A stretch of 5,717 nucleotides of DNA from an uncultured Cocleimonas sp. (GTDB lineage Bacteria > Pseudomonadota > Gammaproteobacteria > Thiotrichales > Thiotrichaceae). Each line of letters opens with the position of its first letter. The stretch's first letter is position 1. A program made the translations under genes and the position numbers. The notes beneath the pieces were generated by a model. It did not search any database. It had not been told where the DNA came from and saw nothing but the letters and a program-made list of their open reading frames with translations. Positions 1-4,618 of this stretch are shown one piece after another. The stretch lies in the NCBI GenBank assembly GCA_937974135.1, contig CALJIH010000180.1, positions 1 to 5,717 of the forward strand. Reading direction: 5' to 3'.

Positions 1-651
1 TGGCTCTTCTAATTCAGCTGACATGTTTTGCTGGTTAGTGACGAAGTAAGGAGATAAGTAACCACGATCGAACTGCATACCTTCAACAACGTCTAGTGCG
101 TTGTCTAGTGCTGTGCCTTCTTCAACAGTGATAACGCCTTCTTTACCTACTTTGTCCATTGCTTCAGCAATGATACCACCGATGTTTTCATCAGAGTTTG
201 CAGAGATTGTACCCACCTGTGCGATTGCATCGTTGTCTGCACATGGCTTAGACATGCCACTTAGCTTTTCAACAGCCGCTGTCGTAGCTTTGTCGATACC
301 ACGCTTAAGATCCATTGGGTTCATGCCCGCCGCAACTGACTTCATGCCTTCGCGAACGATTGCTTGCGCAAGAACTGTTGCAGTAGTTGTACCGTCACCC
401 GCGATGTCAGACGTTTGAGATGAAACTTCTTTCACCATCTGCGCGCCCATGTTTTGGAATTTGTTTTCTAGATCGATTTCTTTAGCAACTGACACACCAT
501 CTTTAGTGATAGTAGGAGCGCCGAAAGACTTATCTAAAACTACGTTACGACCTTTAGGACCTAATGTAACTTTAACCGCGTTTGCTAGGATGTTTATGCC
601 TTCCACCATTTGTGTACGGGCGTCATCACCAAATAATACTTCTTTAGCCAT
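1..651 (-). CDS. groEL: Chaperonin GroEL (Hsp60), N-terminal 217 residues, cut by window edge
   Basis: This is the large subunit of the cytosolic GroEL/GroES folding chamber, which uses ATP to encapsulate and refold non-native proteins. The frame starts at ATG 651 (MAKEVLFGDDARTQM) and stays open to base 1, so about 217 of the usual ~545 residues are present. The equatorial domain is seen first: TLGPKGRNVVLDKSFGAP at 29-46, then the ATP-binding GDGTTTATVLA at 85-95, whose D86 corresponds to E. coli Asp87. The intermediate domain follows (GMNPMDLKRGID, 109-120), and the apical domain begins near 190 with GMQFDRGYLSPYF at 191-203. Y198, Y202 and F203 there match the E. coli substrate-binding residues Tyr199, Tyr203 and Phe204. 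An AAAAGG ribosome site (661-666) lies 9 nt before the ATG. It is downstream of groES in the same operon, but across an unusually long 241-bp spacer. Confidence 0.98.
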   Translation of the reverse strand, partial: MAKEVLFGDDARTQMVEGINILANAVKVTLGPKGRNVVLDKSFGAPTITKDGVSVAKEIDLENKFQNMGAQMVKEVSSQTSDIAGDGTTTATVLAQAIVREGMKSVAAGMNPMDLKRGIDKATTAAVEKLSGMSKPCADNDAIAQVGTISANSDENIGGIIAEAMDKVGKEGVITVEEGTALDNALDVVEGMQFDRGYLSPYFVTNQQNMSAELEEP

Positions 652-660
652 TGTTAAATA

Positions 661-666
661 CCTTTT
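661..666 (-). promoter_or_regulatory. groEL ribosome binding site
   Basis: Read on the minus strand this is AAAAGG, 9 nt upstream of the groEL ATG at 651. It is moderate in strength compared with the GAAGGAG before groES. Confidence 0.6.
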
Positions 667-676
667 AAATTTCATT

Positions 677-700
677 CTGATCTGACTAGGGTCTGATCAG
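677..700 (-). repeat. Intercistronic hairpin just upstream of groEL
   Basis: CTGATC (677-682) pairs with GATCAG (695-700), and GAC (684-686) pairs with GTC (691-693). A single T/T mismatch and a 4-nt TAGG centre complete a 24-bp near-palindrome. In the groESL mRNA it would form a 9-bp stem with one internal mismatch, ending 25 nt before the groEL start. No run of U follows on the minus strand, so it is not a normal intrinsic terminator. An mRNA processing or stability element is a reasonable inference. Heat-dependent cleavage between groES and groEL is known in Agrobacterium tumefaciens. A DNA operator is the alternative. Confidence 0.6.
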
Positions 701-755
701 TTTGGTTAATCTTTAAATTTGTTTTCTAAATGCTCTTAGTAACCAGTTATTAATA

Positions 756-893
756 ACTGCTCTGGAGCTTTAGATTTCAGCCTAGAACAAGGCGTGTAGT
801 GAACGGAAAACAGGAGCATATAATAAATATGTGACTGTTTGAGTACCGCTGCACAACGCAGTGCTAGGTTGAAAGATGAAGTTCCAGTGCAGT
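756..893. repeat. ERIC-like palindromic intergenic repeat (IRU) inserted between groES and groEL
   Basis: The two ends are inverted copies: 752-788 matches the reverse complement of 861-897 at 30 of 37 positions. The core carries the two ERIC landmarks in the correct order and spacing, CAGGAGC at 811-817 and GTGACTG at 831-837, where the E. coli ERIC consensus has the same two words 12 nt apart (13 here). GTGAA lies upstream and an AACGCA segment followed by a TTGAAAGATGA-type tail lies downstream, as in ERIC. The CCCCAG/CTGGGG arms of the consensus are replaced by AAACAG (807-812) and CTGTTT (835-840). They still pair, so the fold is kept although the bases changed. TA dinucleotides at 754-755 and 894-895 flank a 138-bp unit, which fits the TA target duplication reported for ERIC. 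The exact ends are inferred. ERIC elements are non-coding and of unknown mobiliser, and they form long hairpins in transcripts. Confidence 0.8.
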
Positions 894-1183
894 TATTCGA
901 CTACAGCTAGGATGTCCTCTTCTTTCATCATCATTAATTCTTCACCATCAACCTTAACTGGCTGACCTGCGTATTGACCGAACAACACTTGATCACCGAC
1001 TTTAACGTCCATTGCGCGCACGTCACCTGAATCGGTAATGCGGCCGTTGCCTGCAGCAATGATTTCACCAGTATTTGGTTTTTCTGCATTTGCACTATCT
1101 GGAATGATGATTCCACTTGCGGTTGTACGCTCTTCTTCTGTACGACGTACTAAAACACGGTCGTGTAATGGGCGAATCGCCAT
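893..1183 (-). CDS. groES: Co-chaperonin GroES (Hsp10)
   Basis: GroES is the heptameric lid of GroEL. It binds the apical domains through a mobile loop and closes the folding chamber. The 96-residue product is the standard length. It opens with MAIRPLHDRVLVRR, and the mobile loop at about 16-33 carries the GroEL-contacting hydrophobic triplet III (25-27) in the ASGIIIPDS context. The roof hairpin GNGRITDSGDV (45-55), DVKVGDQVLF (59-68) and the C-terminal KEEDILAVVE follow. The ATG at 1183 has a strong GAAGGAG site (1191-1197) 7 nt away. It is the first gene of groESL, below a CIRCE/sigma70/sigma32-type control region. One oddity is that the TAA stop (893-895) falls across the inferred boundary of the ERIC-like repeat. 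The EEERTTASG loop resembles non-enteric gammaproteobacterial forms more than E. coli GroES. Confidence 0.98.
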   Translation of the reverse strand: MAIRPLHDRVLVRRTEEERTTASGIIIPDSANAEKPNTGEIIAAGNGRITDSGDVRAMDVKVGDQVLFGQYAGQPVKVDGEELMMMKEEDILAVVE

Positions 1184-1190
1184 ATCTTTT

Positions 1191-1197
1191 CTCCTTC
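1191..1197 (-). promoter_or_regulatory. groES ribosome binding site
   Basis: GAAGGAG on the minus strand, 7 nt from the groES ATG at 1183. It is a near-ideal Shine-Dalgarno sequence and fixes the start codon. Confidence 0.85.
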
Positions 1198-1241
1198 AAA
1201 AAATCTAATCAATGTAAAAAGTGAATGTAACGGATCGATTT

Positions 1242-1268
1242 TTAGCACTCTCGATCACGGACTGCTAA
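1242..1268. promoter_or_regulatory. CIRCE operator (HrcA binding site) of groESL
   Basis: TTAGCACTC (1242-1250), a 9-nt spacer, then GACTGCTAA (1260-1268). The consensus CIRCE is TTAGCACTC-N9-GAGTGCTAA, so 17 of 18 arm positions agree; the exception is C instead of G at 1262. HrcA represses chaperonin genes by binding this inverted repeat and needs GroEL to fold, which closes a feedback loop. The operator starts on the last base of the -10 box and covers the expected transcription start, which is ideal for repression. hrcA itself is not in the window. Confidence 0.93.
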
Positions 1269-1296
1269 TCATAGGCTCGATTTTTTGTATTTCAAG
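1268..1296 (-). promoter_or_regulatory. groESL promoter: sigma70-like, with an overlapping sigma32-type -35
   Basis: On the minus strand TTGAAA (1295-1290) and TATGAT (1273-1268) are separated by 16 bp, each 5 of 6 to the sigma70 consensus. The same -35 region reads CCTTGAA, which contains the sigma32 -35 core CTTGAA (1296-1291). GCCTATGA lies 14 bp downstream, a partial match to the sigma32 -10 CCCCATnT. The start would fall near 1261, inside CIRCE, giving a 5' leader of about 78 nt. The sigma70 reading is good and the sigma32 reading is plausible but imperfect in its -10. Confidence 0.7.
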
Positions 1297-1351
1297 GTTT
1301 TATGTGAAAAAAGTATGAATTTTTTTGTTGTGAGTTTGAGGAAAACTGATG

Positions 1352-1873
1352 TTAAGGCTTAGGATTATTTTTATTGTTGTCTAGTTTGACAGGATCATCT
1401 TCGACTTCGGTGAATTCGCCTTCCATTATGTTACTTGTTGAATCGTTATTTGATTCTTGATAGTAACCACCCGCGCCAGCACCAAAACCCCCTGACATAC
1501 CCGCGGTAAACTTAGCCGTTGAACGTTTGATGATATTGCTAGCGATAAATTTGCGACTAAATGGCAATAAACACAAAAAGCCCATGGTATCGGTGACGAA
1601 ACCTGGTGTCATTAATAATGCGCCACCCACTGCTAATAAAATGCCTTCGACCATTTCTTGTGCGGGAATTTTACCCGTTGAAAGATTCTGTTGAAAACGC
1701 GCCAGTGTGGACAAGCCTTGCTGGCGTAAAAGCCCCGCACCAATAACAGCAGTTAACACCACTAGAATAATGGTTGGGAATGCGCCGATCACCTCACCCA
1801 CTTTTATCAAAAAGAAGATTTCAATGATCGGAATCACCAAAAATAAAATAAAGAAAATCGGAAAGGTACGCAT
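1352..1873 (-). CDS. fxsA: FxsA family inner-membrane protein
   Basis: FxsA is a small cytoplasmic-membrane protein whose overproduction in E. coli relieves exclusion of phage T7 by the F plasmid. Its normal role is unclear. This product has 173 residues, against about 158 in E. coli. Membrane segments are visible at about 4-24, 30-49 and 76-103. Family hallmarks are PIIEI (15-19), the IGAGLLRQQG turn (44-53), EGILLAVGGALLMTPGFVTD (76-95) and LLPFSRK (102-108). A glycine-rich stretch follows (125-136), and the soluble acidic tail contains MEGEFTEVEDD, like the EGE motif ending other FxsA proteins. The ATG at 1873 is the first codon of the conserved N-terminus, with only a weak GGA upstream. 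Its position next to groESL is conserved with E. coli. No terminator is seen between fxsA and the groESL promoter, so some read-through is possible. Confidence 0.95.
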   Translation of the reverse strand: MRTFPIFFILFLVIPIIEIFFLIKVGEVIGAFPTIILVVLTAVIGAGLLRQQGLSTLARFQQNLSTGKIPAQEMVEGILLAVGGALLMTPGFVTDTMGFLCLLPFSRKFIASNIIKRSTAKFTAGMSGGFGAGAGGYYQESNNDSTSNIMEGEFTEVEDDPVKLDNNKNNPKP

Positions 1874-1974
1874 AGTTTATGTCCGTAAAAAGCCTAGGGG
1901 TAATAACTTACAATAATACCAAACTTTGTATTTTCAATTTTTATCGCTACGAAAGCAAAAATATTGAGTGGTTA

Positions 1975-3609
1975 TCAAGCTTGATCGCGTAATTCTACTC
2001 GACGAATTTTGCCCGAAATGGTCTTCGGCAAGGTCTCTCTAAATTCTATTTCGCGCGGATATTTATAGGGAGCAGTAGCGCTCTTTACATAGTCTTGAAT
2101 GTCTTTTTGCAATGCTTCTGATCCTGAAACCCCTTCGGCTAAGACGATAAATGCCTTTACGATATGTCCTCGTATCTCATCGGGCTTTCCTACAACGGCC
2201 GATTCAACAATATCAGGATGTTCCAGTAATACGCTTTCTACTTCGAATGGGCTTATGCGGTAGCCAGCAGAACTAATCACATCATCTGAGCGACCTATAA
2301 ACCAAATATAACCATCGCTATCTCTGGTGGCGGTATCTCCCGTGTAGTACCAACCGTTACGGAATTCCGAACGTAATCTTTGGTTATCTCCATCGTAATA
2401 CCCATCAAACAGGCCAGGTGGATAAGGGTCCGTGATTTTTACAGCAATATGGCCTATTTCATCATCAGCCACGATGTTTCCTTCATCATCTATAACTTGA
2501 ATATTAAACCCTGGGGCTGGCTTGCCCATTGAACCATGTTTGATTTCAAGTGAAGGTAAATTAGCCACAATGTTGACTGTTTCAGTTTGACCATAGCCAT
2601 CATAAATTTGGCCTCCAGTGGCATTCTCCCAAGTACGAATGACCTCTGGGTTTAATGGTTCTCCGGCCCCTGTTGTATGACGAATAGAGGATAAGTCATA
2701 ATCAGATAGCTCCATTTGCGCAAAGATTCTAAATACGGTGGGAGGCGCACAGAATGTCGTCACTCCCAACTTTTTAATCAGCTTGAGATGAAGATCAGCA
2801 TCAAAACCTGTACCGTCATACAACACCATACAAGCGTTCATCAACCACGGTCCAAATAACATTCCCCATGCTGCCTTGGCCCATCCAGTATCGGTTAAGG
2901 TCCAATGAATATCATCAGGCTTTTGATCAAGCCAATAAGCTCCTGTTACGGTATGCGCCAGCGCATAACTGTGTGTACGTGGTACGAGTTTTGGTTGAGC
3001 GGTGGTACCTGAGGTAAAATAAGCCATCATCAGTTCATCACTGTTCGATTCACCAACTTCCTCCACGTTTAATTCATCGCGAGCTGTTTCAAGCGCATTT
3101 TCGTAATTGATCCAACCGGATTGCTCATCACCTACGACAATAAAATGTTTTAGAGATGGACACTTTTCACGGATTTCTTCTATTTTAGACACATGTTCTG
3201 GGGTAACAACAACGGTATTAGCGCCTGCTTTATTGATACGGTACTCAATGTCTTTTGCGGTTAATAAATTAGTACCCGGCATAGAAACAACGCCTAGTTT
3301 AATCATCCCTACAATGGTTTCATACCATTGTGGAATACGCGGTAAGATGACTACTGCAAAATCGCCTCTTTGAATACCCTGCTCTCGCATCACATTGGCA
3401 AGTTGGTTTGAGCGTTTTTTGATATCAGAAAAACGATGTTCTGTTATTGTTGAACCGTCCCCACTGACGGCCAAATATGCCGCTTTGTCTTGATTCTCGG
3501 CGGCATAGTCGATGATATCAAAACCGAAATTAAACTTAGTTGGGATGGTGATTTCTGTGTTATCAGGCATATCTAGCTGCCTAATCATCTCTTTAACTAT
3601 AGGGTTCAA
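1975..3609 (-). CDS. Acyl-CoA synthetase, medium-chain (ACSM-like) AMP-forming ligase
   Basis: This is an adenylate-forming enzyme that converts a carboxylic acid, ATP and CoA to acyl-CoA, AMP and pyrophosphate in the cytosol. All core motifs are present, numbered from the chosen start: P-loop YFTSGTTAQPK 197-207, TDTGW 239-243, YGQTE 339-343, YYTGD 421-425, hinge GRSDD 439-443 leading to SSAGYRI, and the adenylation lysine K534 in LPKTISGKIRR. The RGDFAVVILPRIPQW, PGTN, TDTGW, VKSATAPYKYPREIEF and GLFDGYYD blocks resemble medium-chain/ACSM ligases more than acetyl-CoA synthetase; the true substrate cannot be read from sequence. The usual glycine of SGTTG is alanine (A204). I start at TTG 3609 because a perfect AGGAGG (3615-3620) lies 5 nt before it, giving 544 residues. 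The frame extends to another TTG at 3657 (560 residues), which has no ribosome site. It is not part of the groESL neighbourhood in E. coli. Confidence 0.9.
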   Translation of the reverse strand: MNPIVKEMIRQLDMPDNTEITIPTKFNFGFDIIDYAAENQDKAAYLAVSGDGSTITEHRFSDIKKRSNQLANVMREQGIQRGDFAVVILPRIPQWYETIVGMIKLGVVSMPGTNLLTAKDIEYRINKAGANTVVVTPEHVSKIEEIREKCPSLKHFIVVGDEQSGWINYENALETARDELNVEEVGESNSDELMMAYFTSGTTAQPKLVPRTHSYALAHTVTGAYWLDQKPDDIHWTLTDTGWAKAAWGMLFGPWLMNACMVLYDGTGFDADLHLKLIKKLGVTTFCAPPTVFRIFAQMELSDYDLSSIRHTTGAGEPLNPEVIRTWENATGGQIYDGYGQTETVNIVANLPSLEIKHGSMGKPAPGFNIQVIDDEGNIVADDEIGHIAVKITDPYPPGLFDGYYDGDNQRLRSEFRNGWYYTGDTATRDSDGYIWFIGRSDDVISSAGYRISPFEVESVLLEHPDIVESAVVGKPDEIRGHIVKAFIVLAEGVSGSEALQKDIQDYVKSATAPYKYPREIEFRETLPKTISGKIRRVELRDQA

Positions 3610-3614
3610 TTTTT

Positions 3615-3620
3615 CCTCCT
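3615..3620 (-). promoter_or_regulatory. Ribosome binding site deciding the acyl-CoA synthetase start
   Basis: A perfect AGGAGG on the minus strand, 5 nt before TTG 3609. It lies inside the longest open frame (TTG 3657), so it argues for the shorter product. The next ATG in frame (codon 8 from TTG 3609) is 26 nt from this site, too far to use it. Confidence 0.75.
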
Positions 3621-3681
3621 CTTGAACAAACCGACTGTTGTTGAGCTTTTTTAACAATAAAATAAAAGTTTAAAGTAAAAT

Positions 3682-3701
3682 ATTTATAGCATAATTTATA
3701 G
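3682..3701 (-). promoter_or_regulatory. Candidate promoter -10 region of the acyl-CoA synthetase gene
   Basis: On the minus strand CTATAAAT occurs twice, at 3701-3694 and 3689-3682, 12 bp apart. The downstream copy reads TGCTATAAA (3691-3683), an extended -10 five of six to TATAAT. The -35 is poor: AGGACA at 3713-3708, 19 bp away. A start near 3676 would leave a leader of about 67 nt before TTG 3609. Confidence 0.35.
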
Positions 3702-3810
3702 TATCTATGTCCTTGCTGGTAATCTCATTTTTAATGATTGACATAAAAGTAAAATGTGTGATGAATGAATTAAATTACCTTACATATTAAGACTCTGTTG
3801 TTGCATCTAC

Positions 3811-3870
3811 TGAGCTGTTATTAACCGTATTATTACTAATAATAGAATATTACGATTAAGCCTCAGCTCA
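3811..3870. repeat. 60-bp imperfect inverted repeat with central AT palindrome, upstream of the H-NS-family gene
   Basis: TGAGCTG (3811-3817) is exactly inverted as CAGCTCA (3864-3870). Inside, TTAACCGTATTATT and the complement of the opposite side (TTAATCGTAATATT) agree at 12 of 14 positions. Near the middle sits an uninterrupted palindrome with 8-bp arms, TATTATTA-C-TAATAATA (3828-3844). There is no T-run at either end, so a terminator is unlikely. It could be a regulator site, a curved H-NS nucleation site, or a small decayed mobile repeat. Confidence 0.55.
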
Positions 3871-3985
3871 TACTTTGCATGTTACATTGACAATTGTTTA
3901 ACAAATGATGAGGAGTCTTTAATTAAGCGAGTTGAGATTTCTCATGTTTTTACCGATTGTTCTCATTATCTGAGACTTAGAAAGA

Positions 3986-4384
3986 GTGAATAAAACTGTG
4001 GCAAAAAAGAAAAAAACAGATATCGTTAAAGAAGAAGATGGCGTAAAACACATTGACTTAAGTGAATTATCGTTGACTGATTTAATTGGCTTACAAAATG
4101 CATTACCAGCAATTATCGAACAAGCTAAGCTAACCGAAAAAGCTGCTTTAATCGAAAAGATGGAAGCGCTTGCGGCTGAATCTGGTTTTAAATTATCTGA
4201 GGTATTTAATGCCAAACCAAATAAGAAGAAACGTAAACAAATTGGCTTTGTCAAAGCAAAATACATTAATCCTGACAATGCTGAACAAACCTGGACAGGT
4301 CGGGGAAGAAAACCCAAATGGGCTGCCCAATTTTTAAAAAATGGTGGAACATTAAAAGAATTATTGATTAACCCTGAGAATTAA
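3986..4384 (+). CDS. H-NS family nucleoid-associated DNA-binding protein
   Basis: H-NS-like proteins bind AT-rich DNA, oligomerise and silence transcription. The 132-residue product has the usual two-part plan. A charged, helix-rich N-terminal half (about 22-70, with LSELSLTDLIGLQNALPAII and repeated E/K helices) probably oligomerises. A basic linker (78-87) leads to the C-terminal DNA-binding module, YINPDNAEQTWTGRGRKPKW at 93-112, then AAQFLKNGGTLKELL. TGRGRKP (104-110) is the minor-groove AT-hook-like motif, and the W-A-x-x-F-L-x-x-G tail is typical of the Bv3F/H-NS histone family rather than of enteric H-NS. The start is GTG 3986, just after an in-frame TGA at 3971. GTG 3998, giving a 128-residue product beginning MAKKKK, is a real alternative, since neither has a good ribosome site. 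It is transcribed toward dsbD but separated from it by a likely terminator. Its targets are unknown. Confidence 0.92.
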   Translation: MNKTVAKKKKTDIVKEEDGVKHIDLSELSLTDLIGLQNALPAIIEQAKLTEKAALIEKMEALAAESGFKLSEVFNAKPNKKKRKQIGFVKAKYINPDNAEQTWTGRGRKPKWAAQFLKNGGTLKELLINPEN

Positions 4385-4405
4385 TGAAAAAACAGGTATT
4401 AACTG

Positions 4406-4449
4406 ATTGAAAAGACACCCCCCTACTTTTATAGGGTTTTGCTTTCAAT
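4406..4449 (+). terminator. Probable intrinsic terminator after the H-NS-family gene
   Basis: Beginning 22 nt after the stop codon, CCCTA (4421-4425) pairs with TAGGG (4432-4436) around a CTTTTA loop and is followed at once by TTTT. An outer arm, ATTGAAAAG (4406-4414) with CTTTCAAT (4442-4449), can extend the stem with one bulged A. The inner stem is short (5 bp), so efficiency is uncertain. Confidence 0.5.
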
Positions 4450-4456
4450 TAAAATT

Positions 4457-4509
4457 ACAACGGTGAATTAGGTAATTCAATTCATATTGCAATATTTACT
4501 TGCCGTTGT
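4457..4509. repeat. 53-bp nested inverted-repeat element upstream of dsbD
   Basis: ACAACGG (4457-4463) is exactly inverted as CCGTTGT (4503-4509). Between them lie two further perfect palindromes: TGAATTA-GG-TAATTCA (4464-4479), directly abutting the left outer arm, and ATATTGCAATAT (4484-4495). Together they could fold as a three-way junction of one outer stem and two arms. The element lies 109 bp before the dsbD start and 72 bp after the H-NS-family stop. Operator pair, structured leader or small repeat are all possible; I do not recognise it. Confidence 0.55.
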
Positions 4510-4618
4510 GCGTCTTAGTTACTTTGGGATATTTTTTCATAATCGACAAAATGTTAAATTAGTTGATTGACTCATTGGGCCACATAGAACTAAAAGAATT
4601 AAAGCTAGTCTTAAAAAT

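Larger units (their letters stand above)
3610..3985. other. AT-rich divergent intergenic region between acyl-CoA synthetase and H-NS-family gene
   Basis: No convincing gene is present in these 376 bp. The region holds the synthetase ribosome site (3615-3620), a candidate minus-strand promoter with two -10-like copies (3682-3701), a 60-bp imperfect inverted repeat (3811-3870), and plus-strand TTGACA words at 3738-3743 and 3887-3892 that lack a matching -10. A TTGTT-T-AACAA palindrome lies at 3894-3904. Such AT-rich sequence is typical of H-NS target DNA, so autoregulation of the downstream gene is possible but not shown. Confidence 0.6.

Noticed and set aside
101..685. Plus-strand open frames opposite groEL (101-418 and 449-685)
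   Set aside because: They are antisense to a fully conserved groEL reading frame, lack recognisable motifs, and arise from the codon pattern of the real gene.
934..1116. Second minus-strand frame inside groES
   Set aside because: It overlaps groES out of frame with no family motif, while groES explains the whole stretch.
1707..1916. Plus-strand open frame opposite the fxsA start
   Set aside because: It is antisense to the conserved FxsA N-terminus, has no ribosome site and no recognisable product.
1935..1966. Possible terminator after the acyl-CoA synthetase
   Set aside because: CAAT/ATTG and T-run/A-run arms with a GCT/AGC inner stem can pair, but the stem is nearly all A-T, is interrupted, and has no U-run after it on the minus strand.
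3107..3373. Plus-strand open frame opposite the acyl-CoA synthetase
   Set aside because: It is an antisense shadow of the conserved adenylate-forming domain.
3887..3915. Perfect TTGACA at 3887-3892 as the -35 of the H-NS-family promoter
   Set aside because: No acceptable -10 lies 15-19 bp downstream, so I do not annotate a promoter from the -35 word alone.
3905..3922. Possible leader peptide ATG ATG AGG AGT CTT TAA before the H-NS-family gene
   Set aside because: Five codons with no ribosome site of their own and no attenuator structure. The AGGAG inside it is not followed by a start codon at a usable distance.
3919..4317. Minus-strand 132-codon open frame opposite the H-NS-family gene
   Set aside because: The plus strand encodes a clear H-NS DNA-binding motif. 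The antisense product is a hydrophobic/Ser-rich artefact.
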